Of a stretch of DNA of 64,000 nucleotides, positions 1-10,509 are shown piece after piece. The notes under the pieces are model-generated. The model was given only the letters and a program-made list of their open reading frames with translations, was not told the origin of the DNA and made no database searches. Both the position numbers and the translations under genes were made by a program. This DNA comes from Kappaphycus alvarezii (lineage: Eukaryota; Rhodophyta; Florideophyceae; Gigartinales; Solieriaceae): the NCBI GenBank assembly GCA_002205965.3, contig NADL03000740.1:1-64000 (forward strand). The letters are read 5' to 3'. How positions within the stretch are numbered: the stretch's first letter is position 1; the number at the start of each line of letters is the position of its first letter.

Positions 1-1595
1 GCATGGACTGCGGAAAGAAGGACCATGTTCTTGGAGATTCGAAATGCCAGCGTCCTAGCTTTGCCACTTTGAAAATATGTGAAGCGAATAATCGCCGTGA
101 CGAAGGGTTCGCTGCGAACTAAGACCCCGAAAAATTCGACGGATATTTTCGTCCGGGCTCCAAGCATTCCAAGGGAAAGGAGCCTGAAAAGCGGAATCCC
201 TACCAAGTCCGATCTGATTCCATTGCACGAAGACCCAAATCCTATATTGGACGGGGTATTCCTCAAATTTGTTGGCCGAATAATGTCAGCAATAGCGGTG
301 TTTTGGCGATGGGCATCCAATTCAAGTTGGAGTCCTTAGATTGTGAGCCATTCTACCATGGTTATGAACAGAACTGCAGAGATGCGGAGCTTATATTGGG
401 CATAGAGAGACTACCTCTTGAATTTGAAAGGGAATAAAATCGTTTTTCTGTTCTATGTCACGAACGGCGATGGTCCTCTTCTACTAGGAATTGTGTTTTG
501 GGCAAACCGATGTGCTCAATTCTCATACACCTCGTGTTCTTATTAATTCCAGGTAAACAGAAGAATTGGGTAGCAAAACCGTGCTTCCGATCTACGTACT
601 GAAGGTAGAGAAACTAGAACTCATCTTCATGTCGTCATGAGGCAAATATCAAATTCCAAAGCTATCTGCGAAATAGCGGGCTTTGCTCGGAAAAAATGGA
701 GATTGAGACAACTATAGTAACAAAAATTCGCGCTTCATGGGAAAATCTGCGAAATAATTTGCATCAAAACTTCGCCTGTACTCGCACTTACCTCTGAAGG
801 ACATGGAGATATCTACAAACTGGGCAGAGTTCTTTCGCCAGTCTTGGAGCAAGCTCTAGAGGAAGTCGTGCAGAAGTGCTCTGGCTGAAAAGAAGACTGG
901 AAGGCCACTAGACGTGCGCAAGATATCCTTGCGAGAGTCCACTTCGAACCTTTAACGCGGAAGTGAAAATCGATTTTATGTACGAGGTTCAATTAACAAG
1001 TAACCAATTATTCTATGAAATATCTGTCTTCACGCTTTTGCAACGCAGTCGTTGTGTCGACCAGAGATATGGAAGAAGCTGCAAGACTCATTGGAACTCA
1101 CTGGATCGCGGTGAATGGAGCGCCTGCATCAATATCGTTTGATCAGGAATTCGATTATGATGATTTTGCAAAACGTTTGCAAAAACATGGCATCAAACCA
1201 AAACCTCGTCCTGCGAGGAGACGTAGCAAAATAGGTTCAGTAGAAAGTGCAAACTTCACTCTACGTCAGATGTAACTGCATATTCTCAAGGATGCAATGA
1301 GCGAACGAAACACACGTGGTACTGCGTTTCAAGTACAAGAAATCGTCTCAAGAGCCGTACTTGTAAAGAACCTTTTCGTGGAAATAATCGTTTCAGTGCA
1401 TTTTGAACTTGCAAGAGGATACACACCATCTATCCTTGGTCTACTAGAGATGCCAGTGTATTCTAAGTTAATTGACTCACATTATGAGCAAGTTGCACGT
1501 CGCACGCTTTCAAAGATGCTGTAATCCGATCACCAAAAACTGTTCCCTCAAACATTCTCACACGGGGACTCCATTATATTTCTCCGAGAAGAAAA
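1..1595 (+). mobile_element. LTR-retroelement pol fossil (zinc knuckle and integrase parts), cut by window edge
   Basis: The first 50 bases read as a CCHC-like zinc knuckle (CMDCGKKDHVLGDSKC). From about 970 to 1530 the translation matches a retroelement integrase core: an IDFMY start, the block WIAVNGAPASISFDQEF with its acidic residue, and then PARRRSKIGSVES, which corresponds to the P-RRHNK-G-VES motif of stramenopile and algal LTR elements. The segment near 1390-1520 fits the region just after the core. The order of parts and the motif style point to Ty1/copia-like. The element continues off the left edge and is interrupted at 1596 by the chromovirus LTR. It is an old fossil, broken in many places. 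The family placement is from memory of motif patterns, not from a search. Confidence 0.6.
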
Positions 1596-2115
1596 TGTTG
1601 TATTTCACTTCACAGACCTTACAGCTTTACACGAATTCACTGCATCTACAGTACTGTAGATTCAAACCACTGGTAACCTTGCAACCAGGGCTACTAGGCA
1701 CTTTTCTGTCATTACACCTTCCTTACAGTTCTGAAACACAGCGTTTGACCCCATTGGTACACTTGGAATAGTCACGGGCGAGTTGCACACTGGGATAGTA
1801 TATCATTGCTTTACAAATCAAAAGTCGCCTTGCTATCCCATGCCACCTGGACCAATGTACTTCTTACATCTTGTCAGAGTATGTCACTCGTGCCGACTAC
1901 AATTCTGAAAGCGCTACTTACCATATACCGTCAGGGCTGTTTAACGGGAACAACTTTGAATTCGCTACTGTTAGACTTCATTTTCCTTTAGTTTGTAGCT
2001 ATCTTCAGTTCTATATAAACCTTAGTTTGGAGCGGCCGGCTTAATCCAGCCAGCCTCAACCAAAGTTTCAACCACAGTTCTACCTTGATCTGCTCGTGTG
2101 CGCTTAAACCCCACA
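1596..2115 (+). repeat. 5' LTR of the chromovirus
   Basis: About 520 bp, starting TGTTGTATTTCACTTC and ending CCCCACA, repeated in the same orientation at 9999-10509. The shared core includes TTACAGCTTTACA, the GCCTTGCTATCCCATGCCACC block and the GGAGCGGCCGGCTTAA segment. The GTATAAACC-like stretch near 2011 could be the promoter or TATA region. The bases left of it (GAAAA) do not match those right of the 3' LTR (CTGTC), so no target-site duplication is seen. Confidence 0.85.
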
Positions 2116-2266
2116 TCGTGGTAGCATCGCAAGTAAGTTTGCCTTATTGTGCGTTTTTTCGATCCGCCAGCTGGGAAAAATCTCTACTAGATTTATCTCA
2201 GCTGCCTGATTGCAAACAGAGACTAGCCCTGTGTTTTTCACTCTGACACTTACGTGGTAACCCACA

Positions 2267-2993
2267 GTGTCGTACAACAGCAAGTCAAAGGGCCGCCCTC
2301 TGTCGCCGTCTGAGTACGACTCAGAAGACCTCGCCGACTTTCGTTCCCCGCCCACCTTGCCATTAGTACCGATTGGCGAGGAAGAAGGCCCCAAGACTCC
2401 GCCTCGTCCGTCGACTCCGAGAACCCCGATCGCCTTACTCAGCACCGAGGAGCCCAAGACTCCGACGCCGACTTGCCAAGCTCTTGTCTTACCCCGAGCA
2501 CTTGCAGGGGCGCCTGCCTTTGTTACGGTCGAAGAGCCTCGCACCCCTTTTCGATCGTTTGCCCCACCCCCATCGACCGGCCTTCGATCCTTACCCCCGG
2601 TCCGAGAAAGTCGTCGCATCCGACCGTCTCGAACCCTTCAAGGCCACCGACAAGTCCAAGGGCTACTCCGAGAAGGCTTCAAGTACTGCCGGCCGCCACC
2701 TCTGTGTCGATCCAAAAGGTGGTAAACCATCGAATCCGCAAGGCTAGGCCCTCGAAAGGCTGCGGATGAACAAGAATCCGAAGTCCTCTCCGTTCCATTG
2801 TCGTCATTGCCAAGTGACCTGTTCCGGTCGCGTTCAGTACTTCGAGCACCTCCGTTCCCGTCGTCACATCCGCCGTACAAGCAAGAAGGAGTACAAGTGC
2901 AAGGACTGCAATATTGAGTTTTTCAGTGAACAAGACCTTGTCCGCCATCAGAACGGGGCTCAGCATCGACTCACAGTCAGAGGTCACAATTAG
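2267..2993 (+). other. Proline-rich frame followed by paired C2H2 zinc fingers, inside the chromovirus leader
   Basis: This lies between the 5' LTR and gag. The first part is rich in Pro, Ser, Thr and acidic residues, with recurring (E)EPKTP/PRTP motifs. The last part (ATG at 2766, 75 codons, stop at 2993) encodes two matching C2H2 fingers of C-x2-C-x12-H-x5-H form (CRHC...H...H and CKDC...H...H). That spacing is typical of matrin/U1-type fingers that bind double-stranded RNA or DNA. Chromoviruses usually have no such protein before gag, so this is either an extra element gene, a host transcript fragment captured in the leader, or a separate insertion. It is treated as part of the fossil; the reading frame is not intact throughout. 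Confidence 0.5.
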
Positions 2994-3287
2994 TATCTTT
3001 ATTTTCCATTAAAATTGCTTGTTTTTAGTAAGAAAAAGGAAAATAGAGCATAAGTTCATTTCTCAATCGACTTCGTGTGTGTGTTGTGTTCACCCTTCGG
3101 CTGTGATTGCAAGCTTTCCTTTGCTGCCCCCAGATCCTTGTAGTAGGACTTACAATTGTAAGTCCGTATCGCCATCAGGACCTAGACAGGACAACCACCG
3201 CAAAGCAAGAATCGGAAGAAGGTCTACTATAACGCACCCGACGTGACTGACGTCAACCCTTACGTCAGAGAAGGAACTTTTTGTAAG

Positions 3288-3358
3288 TGCTCCTGGCGGA
3301 TTTGAACCCGCGACCACTTCATCAGGAGCTGCTTACACTTAACCACTAGGTCACCAAG
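3288..3358 (-). repeat. tRNA-like sequence, probably a SINE head
   Basis: On the minus strand an A-box-like TAGTGGTTAAG (3338-3348) is followed 30 bases later by a good B box, GGTTCAAATCC (3298-3308). These are the two internal RNA polymerase III promoter boxes of a tRNA. The flanking sequence does not form a proper 7-bp acceptor stem and the body is a few bases short, so a working tRNA is unlikely. A tRNA-derived SINE head or decayed tRNA fits better. It ends about 60 bp before the LINE relic begins. Confidence 0.45.
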
Positions 3359-3420
3359 ACCGGAATTTGAAGGTGCAAGGAGAGCCAATCAGGTTATAAA
3401 TCACAATTTTTTCAAAAATC

Positions 3421-5241
3421 ATTCCCGTCATACCAAGTGCCCAGGGCACCCAACAGGGTGACCCGGCCAGCACGTTGTTGTTCTCGCTAACGATCCAACC
3501 CCTCATCCGTCGGGTTGCTGAGATCCCCAACATTGCTCTCTGCCAATGGTACGCCGATGACGGCACGATCGTCGGGAACCTTGGCGCCATCCGTCAGGCG
3601 CTCATGCTCCTTGCCCGAGATGGTCCACGGTTGGCTTCCATGTCAACCCACGAAAGACACGCATACACTGGCCTCACGTCATGCCGCAGGATCGAGCAGC
3701 CCTCTTAGCGGAATTCCCTCTCGCAGAATGCTCGCGGGACGGCTTTCCGCTTCTAGGGGCCCCATTGGGAACAAAGCGTTCACGGAGAGTTTTCTCCGGT
3801 CCGAGATGCTCAGTGCCGCCGGACCCTGGACCGCCTCCTGCTGGTCCGCGACGCCCGCGCCCGGTTCCACATGCACCGGATCTGTGCCTCTGCATGCCTC
3901 CTATCGCATGCATTCAAGCTCTCAGATCCGCGCTTAGCCGAGTCCGCCGCAGAAGAATTTGATGATCTACAACGGTCATCATATGAAAAGTTACACGGCA
4001 TAGCTCTCACGGACCGAGCCTGGGACCAAGTCTGCCTCCCCATGCACCTCGGAGGTCAGGGCTTCGAAAGCATCGCCTCGTGCCTCCACGGCGCTGCCGC
4101 CGCCAGCATCATTGATGCTGCGCCCGCACGGCAGCGAACTTCCGCATACGCCACGCCGCGTGCTTGTGCACTTGCTTCTGGCCGCTACCGCGGCGACCGG
4201 TCCTTCCTCCTCCGTCAGGCTGGGCCTTCTCTCCGCCGTTTCGCCCTCTCCATCCCCGGGATAGTCGACCTTTCCACCCTTGACCCTCCAACTCTAGCTG
4301 CTTCACCCACCAACACTCTAACCCTTCTCAAACGGGTGCAGCAAGGGCGCGGGCAAGAGTACATTGGCACGACGACTCCTGGGCGAATGCCCCAAACCCG
4401 ACCGCACACAGCGACGCCGACATTCGACATCGCATCCGTGGCTTAGCGTTCCGCCGCAGCCCCGCTGCGGCGTTTCTCTTCGCTCACCCCACGGCAGCTA
4501 CGAAGGTCCACACCACACACTGGCAGACCATGCTCCGCCGTCACCTCGGACTGCCAGTGTATGATGACTCCATGCCCCTCAACTGCCACCACTGTGACCA
4601 CCCCTTGGACACCCTCGGGGATCACGCCGCCGACCTCTGCTGCCCTGGTTTCGGCCGTCGTCACCGCCATAACTCGCTCTGTAATGCGATTGCGACACAC
4701 GTTACCCGCGCCGCGGGTCTGGATACTCGGCAAGAGGTTCCGTTCCTCGTCCCGGGCACTGAGCTCCGGCCCGCCGATATCCTTGTACAACCGCCCCCAA
4801 CCCCGGAAGGCACAACGTTGCGCCCCATTGCCTGTGACATCACTGTCGTCTCACCGTTTAAGGCCGCAGTTCGCACCAAGGCGACCCAGGTGCCGGAGGC
4901 GCTGCTGAACTGGCGGCCCGCGATAAGGTCACAACCCTGGAACGCAACATCGCCCGACGCCTCCCCGCTCCCTCAACTGGTCCATCTTCTGCGCCTTACA
5001 CGCCGAACTTCACGTTTCGACCTCTGGCGTTTGATTCCCTAGGTGCCCCTTCCCCTGGAACTATTGCATTTATCGAGGAGTTAGTTCCGCGGATCGCGTC
5101 CAAGTGTCACTCGACAGTTGGCGTTATCCGCCGCCGTATCTACCAGCGACTGAGTTGCACCCTCTGGTCATCCATCGCTGAAGCTATCCTGTCGCGAGCC
5201 CCGATGCGCATGGACGACGAAGCACACCCGGTTAGATCTTA
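3421..5241 (+). mobile_element. Non-LTR retrotransposon (LINE) relic, 5'-truncated, with C-terminal endonuclease-like domain
   Basis: The relic starts inside the reverse transcriptase domain: GTQQGDPAS, then the catalytic CQWYADDGTIVG at 3541-3576 (the DD pair of the palm). It continues through a long thumb region to a Cys/His-rich segment (CHHCDHPLDTLGDHAADLC, from 4583) and RRHRHN. Next comes a conserved acidic block with ELRPADIL (about 4761-4784) and CDITVV, which resembles a restriction-type endonuclease fold of the kind found at the C-terminus of older LINE clades. A final helical stretch ends at a stop near 5241. Open stretches lie in several frames (for example 3475-3708, 3681-3962, 3871-4446, 4530-5042), so at least three frameshifts are present. 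GC content is far above the neighbours. It sits inside the chromovirus leader as a nested insertion. Confidence 0.8.
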
Positions 5242-5498
5242 ACCGTATAGTTAGGACGTGCGCAGTCCCCAGTAGATACTGAACGCATTAAACTTCTTCT
5301 TTCTGGCATTTTGAAAAACCAGCTTGCTGGAGGCTTCGCATCGTGGGTAGTTTGCCCAGAACCATCTAGGAGACTCTCTGTTACTCCAGGTGTTACAGAA
5401 ATCGTGTACACGTATCACCACGTGTACACGTGTAAGGTCGGAAACTTCTCTCAGATACCAGGCCAAATACTGTTACTGGCTTTGTGAACCTAATCGCT

Positions 5499-6430
5499 AT
5501 GGATCAGCCGCAAGTCACCCTAGAGTCCCTTACGCAAATGGTGCTTCAGTTGCAGCAGTCTCGAGCATGCCAATAACCAGATTGCGGCACACAGATCAGA
5601 GCTTTCTATTGCAGCGCAAAAGGTATCCTCCTTAGAATCTGAACTCGTAAACGCCCGAAACCAGGCCAGTTCGTCAAGTAATCCCAGTGGATAGTCAGGC
5701 TGGCCCAAAGAAAAACAAGCCAACTACATTCACTGGGAAAGGATCAATTGCAGCTGGTGTTCAGATGGACAACTACCTCGGAGAAATGATGGCAATGGAC
5801 CCCTACACATAGCGCTCAGCTACTTGGCTGGCAATGCCCATGAATGGTGGATGGTCCACTCCAAGACAGCAGAAGGGAAAGGAATAAATTCCTGGCAGAC
5901 CCTGAAGGATGCTTTGATCCAGCGTTTTGAAACACTGAACAAGAGAAGATCGCTCGAGACAAACTCGCCCGCTGGAAACAAGTCAAAGATGTTCCTACCT
6001 TCAACGAAGACTTCAACAAAATTATACTCGACATCCCCGATATTGGAGTTAAAGACCAGATAGATCGTTACTCTCGCGGTTTGAAGCCCTATATCTGGAA
6101 GGCGTTGTGCACCAAAGAATACGTCAACCTCTCCGACCTAATGAGGGATGCTGAGCGAGGAGTCGGCCTATCGGCGTTCTGGACCCGGTAACCTACCAAA
6201 GTCTTCTGGAGGAAGAATGGAAATGGAAGCTCTTTTGCTGGAACCAGCAGTCCAGTACCAATGGAAATTGGGAACGTAGAAGTGATACCGGGGCTGAAAA
6301 GAAACACTCCCAACTTACAGAAGCTTGACAAAGAAGAACGTGAAAGATGTATGCGCGAAGGTCTCTGTCTCAGGTGCAGACAGAAAGGACACATGGCCAA
6401 GAACTGCCCAAAAGCCCGGAGGAACTGATT
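5499..6430 (+). other. gag part of the chromovirus
   Basis: The frame opens at an ATG (MDQPQVTLESLTQMV...) about 260 bp after the LINE relic. Its middle matches the retrotransposon gag capsid region (the LAGNAHEWW-type block near 5825). It ends with a CCHC zinc knuckle, CLRCRQKGHMAKNC, near 6364-6410, the nucleic-acid-binding motif of Gag. The start was chosen because it is the first ATG before the capsid-like region. It belongs to the broken chromovirus. Confidence 0.8.
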
Positions 6431-6548
6431 GAAGGTCCCCAGTCAGTTCCAGTCATGAAGAACCATTAAAAACCTTGTGTTAGACAAAAAAGTCGAGATT
6501 TATCATTGAATCAAACAAAAAGGTCCATCGTGTCCACCATCAGATCGA

Positions 6549-8480
6549 ATGCAACGTTCATTGAAACATTCTCCCCTGCATTCGAGAGAAATCACAAGGT
6601 CTTCTCATTGTCAAGGGTACAATTGCTGGTGGCCAGCAAAAATCCTCATAGACCCTGGTGGTGAGATCAACTTCTTGAGTGAATCATTTTGCAAGAAACA
6701 TCAAATAAAGACCAGAGATTCCAGAGAGCTTGCTGAAATGGCCAATGGTGCGGACCAGATATCTTCAAGAATTGGTACGTGCTGTCAGTTTACATATTAA
6801 CGCCTATACTGAACCTGTTACTTTGCCGTAAGCCTATTGAAGCGTTATGATGCGATTCTTGGGAAATAATGGTGCGCCTCGCATGGGGCAAAAATCAATT
6901 GCCTTAATAATGAGGTGAAAATCGAACATAAGGAAATTCATTCATATTTATTGCTGATGATGCCGTAGTGAGTCCTTTTGTATCTTTCAATACCATAGTT
7001 AGTGATTTCGATGAGAAAAAAGAGTTTATTTGCAGTTTTACTTAGACCTTTACATTCTAATGAACCAAGAGCACCAGTATACCTCGAGAATAAAGAAGGT
7101 TCTGGAAACATTTGCTGATGTGTTTCCAGAGAAGCTCCCAAGAGGTTTGCCACCGAGAAGGAACCAAAAATTTGAAATAGAATTAAAGGAAGGAGCAGAA
7201 CCACAGAAGAAAGGTCTCTATAGACTTTCTGGCAAAGAAATGTCAGAACTCCGAAAACAGTTGGACGAGCTACTGGAAGCTGAGTTTATAAGACCAAGTA
7301 GGAGCCCCAGGGGTGCTTCTATTCTATTCTTGAGCAAGAAGGATGATAGTCTACGGATGTGTGTGGATTACAGGGCCTTAAACTGGCTTACTGTAAAAAA
7401 TAGCTATCCTTTACCACGAATTGACGACATTTTCGACAGCTTAAAGCAGCAAAGTTCTTTCAGCAAAATTGATCTTAGATCTGGTTATCACCAGATTTGA
7501 CTACACGAAGAATTAGATTCCATTTACGCCCTTCAGAACAAGATACGGACACTTTGAATATTCTTGTTCTGCCATTTTGGACTCACTAATGCCTCGGCAA
7601 CTTTTATGAACCTAATGAGATGATATTTTCAAGGATCAGCTCGACTTATTTGTGATCGTCTATCTGGATGATATTCTTCTCTACAGTAAAGACCTGAAGG
7701 ATCACTTGGATCATATTCGAACTGTACTCGAAGTCCTCAGAAAAGAAAAGTTGTTTGGAAAATTATCTAAATGTGTTTTTGGAGTTACAGAACTGGAGTG
7801 CCAAGGACACACCATTTCTCAAAGTGTATTTCTGTTGATCCAAATAAGTTAAGTGCAGTCATGGAATGGCCGATACCAAAGAATAAGCAACAAGTACAGT
7901 CTTTTCTTGGTTTTGTCAATTATTACCGGAGTTCATAAAAGGCTGTTCAATTCTTGCAAAAATCTCTGACAAAATTGACGAAAAACGTGAATTTCCAATG
8001 GAGCCGCACTCAAGATGGTGTCTCCAAAGTACTCAAGCAAACACTTTGTAGCGCCGGTTCTCAGAACTTTCGACGCCACACTGCCTATCTACGTAACCAC
8101 AGATGTATCCAGTATGCAATTGGTGTAGTGCTGAAACCGGAGAATTAGGTTCTAAAATGCCGGTCGCTTTTGCTTCCAGGACTCTAATGATTGCGGAAAA
8201 AAACTATGCGGCCCATGAAAGGGAACTTTTGGCCATTGTAGATCCTGAAGTGGTGGAGATCCTACCTTTATGGTAATTCATTCACCCCATTCACTCGGAT
8301 CACTATCCCTTAAGATACCTAGAAACCCAAGAAAACTTGTCCCTAGACAAAAGAGATGGCTGGAAAGATTAATTAATTTCGACTTCAAGATAATCCCCAT
8401 CTCAGGAAAATCAAATGTAGTGGCGGACGCACTATCGAGGCAACCACAGGATGTGCCGTCATCTGATCACCGAAACAATT
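6549..8480 (+). other. Protease, reverse transcriptase and RNase H parts of the chromovirus
   Basis: Protease-like: an LIDPGGEINFLSE segment near 6648-6690, the counterpart of the LIDSGA active site. Reverse transcriptase: from about 7080, with the fingers block [19 protein letters not shown], then [20 protein letters not shown] and the palm motif VYLDDILLYS at 7655-7684. RNase H: runs to about 8440, closing with SGKSNVVADALSRQ, the standard end of the Ty3/gypsy RNase H/connection region. Together these convert element RNA into DNA in the cytoplasmic particle. Fossil, broken. Confidence 0.85.
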
Positions 8481-8639
8481 CATTACTCCAAGAAGTTATT
8501 ACAAAGACATCCTCAGAATCAACAACATCTCGACCATATCATTCACGAACACTGAGGTAGTGGGGTTGGCAGAAAGAATATGGTAGGGATGAGAACCTCG
8601 AAACCCATTATCAAGATCATAGAGCTCCCTTTGAGCGTC

Positions 8640-9989
8640 GAGGGGTGCTTCTACTTAGGAACAAGAAGATCTGTGTACCAGAAGGAAATTTCAGAGTCAA
8701 GCTCCTGCATGACTATCATTCCACGCCTAACACGGGACACCTAGGAATAAGCAAACTATCAACAGAATATCACCAAAGTTTTATTGGAAAATTTAAGATC
8801 GGATGTAATCCGATACGTACGTTCCTGCCAATGCCAGAGAACCAAAGCAACCAATCAGAAGCCCGCAGGTCTTTTACAAGCACTGGAACCACCGAAAACC
8901 AAATGGACCCACATAACCATGGATTTCATCACACTTCTCCCAAAGTCGAGAAGTGGAAACAACAGTGTGTTAACAGTCGTTGACAGACTTTCTAAGATGA
9001 TCAGAATAATTCCAACGAAACCAAACACAGATGCTTCTGAAACAGCACTGCTGTTCAAGAATCACGTATACCGAAATCATGGATTAACAGAGAATATCAT
9101 ATGTGACCGAGATCCCATCTTCATGAGCAAGTTTTGGACAAAACTTTTTGCTCTATTAGGAATAAAGATATCCCCTCCTCTGCATACCACCTACAAACTG
9201 ATGGACAATCGGAGATAATGGACAGGAAAATAGAGGAAATGATCCGTGCTTTCGTTAGCTTGGACAAATCAGATTGGGATAATTTCCTGGTAGACTTTGA
9301 AGTTGCTCACAACTCCTCTGTGAATGTAACCACAACTTTCTCACCATTTTTCCTCAATTATGGAATTCAACCACGAACAGTACCCCTAGATGTTTTAGCG
9401 TCAGACAATCCAGCGGCAGCAGGTTTCCTAAAAGATATGCAAGAAGCATTAAGGAAAGCTCAGAATCAGATCCAAAAATCGAAAGGATTCCACCGCTAAA
9501 TATGTAAACAAGAAAAGAAGGCCCTCTACGTTCAAGATTGGTGATAAGGTTTGGCGGTCAACGAAGAACTTATCATTTGAAGATGCGGCTGGATCACGCA
9601 AACTGAACCCAAAGTATTGTGGTCCCTTTGAAATAACAGAGGATATTAACGGTGTGACGTACCGTCTTCACTTATCTCAACCGATGATTGACAGATTAAT
9701 TCATAATGAGTTCCACGCTAGCCTCTTGAAACCGTTCTTTGAAGATGAATTCAACCGACAAATTCCACCTCCGCCACCTCTCCAATTTCAAGATGGACAT
9801 GAGGAATACGAAGTTGAATCTATATCAGCTCATAAGAAAGAACATAGAAAAAATAAATTCCTTGTCAAATGGAAAGGGTACGAAGATCATGAGAACTCGT
9901 GGCTTCCCGAATCATATCTCAAGAACTCACAAGAACTTTTGAATAAGTACAAGCAGCACCTCAAGAATCGGGGCGATTCTTCTCTGTAG
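8640..9989 (+). other. Integrase and chromodomain parts of the chromovirus
   Basis: The integrase begins with an HHCC-type zinc region (TPNTGHLGISK ... CQCQRTK). The core follows with MDFITLLPKSRSGNNSVLTVVDRLSK and CDRDPIFMSKFW. A GPY/F-like module lies near 9600 (NPKYCGPFEI). The last part, about 9800-9960, is a chromodomain: YEVESI, FLVKWKGYEDHENSWLPE and a closing helix. Chromodomains steer insertion toward chromatin carrying particular histone marks, and they define the chromovirus lineage. The frame stops directly before the polypurine tract and 3' LTR. Confidence 0.85.
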
Positions 9990-9998
9990 GGGGAGTGA

Positions 9999-10509
9999 TG
10001 TGTATTTCACTTCACAGGCCTTACAGCTTTACATGAATTCACTTCATCTACTGTAATTTATATTCAAACCACTGTTAACCTTGCAACCAGGGCCACTAGG
10101 CACTTTGCTGTCATTACACCTTCCTTACAGTTCTGAACACAGCGTTTGACCCCATTGGTACACTTGGAATAGTTACGGGCGAATTGCACACTGGGATATT
10201 ATATCATTGCTTTACCAATCAAAAGTCGCCTTGCTATCCCATGCCACCTGGACCAATGTACTTCTTACATCTTGTCAGAGTATGTCACTCGTGCCGACTA
10301 TAATTCTGAAAGCGCTACTTACGATACCTTCAGTGCTGTTTTACGGGAACACCTTTGAATTCGCTACTGTTAGACTGCATTTAGTTTGTAGCTATCTTCA
10401 GTTCTGTATAAACCCTGGTTTGGAGCGGCCGGCTTAACCCAGCCAGCCTCAACCAAAGTTTCAACCACAGGTCTCCCTTGATCTGCTCATGTGCGTTTAA
10501 CACCCCACA
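9999..10509 (+). repeat. 3' LTR of the chromovirus
   Basis: Direct repeat of 1596-2115: starts TGTGTATTTCACTTCACAG and ends AACACCCCACA. It is preceded by the GGGGGAG polypurine tract just after the chromodomain stop. Divergence from the 5' copy is modest and includes a few small indels. Confidence 0.85.

Larger units (their letters stand above)
1596..10509 (+). mobile_element. Ty3/gypsy chromovirus, both LTRs present, broken fossil with a nested LINE
   Basis: Two direct repeats of about 510-520 bp, each running from TG to CCCACA, bound an internal region that reads in the order gag (zinc knuckle), protease, reverse transcriptase, RNase H, integrase, chromodomain. This is the Metaviridae order, and the C-terminal chromodomain makes it a chromovirus. 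A TGGTAGCATCGCAAG stretch follows the 5' LTR by a few bases and fits a primer-binding site. A GGGGGAG tract precedes the 3' LTR and fits a polypurine tract. The internal region is unusually long before gag because a zinc-finger frame and a LINE relic sit there. The element is broken, with roughly ten breaks. The LTRs differ by a modest number of substitutions and small indels, which suggests an insertion of intermediate age. Confidence 0.9.

Noticed and set aside
3288-3358. Functional tRNA gene on the minus strand
   Set aside because: A and B boxes are good, but no 7-bp acceptor stem or proper anticodon arm forms, and the spacing is short; SINE head preferred.
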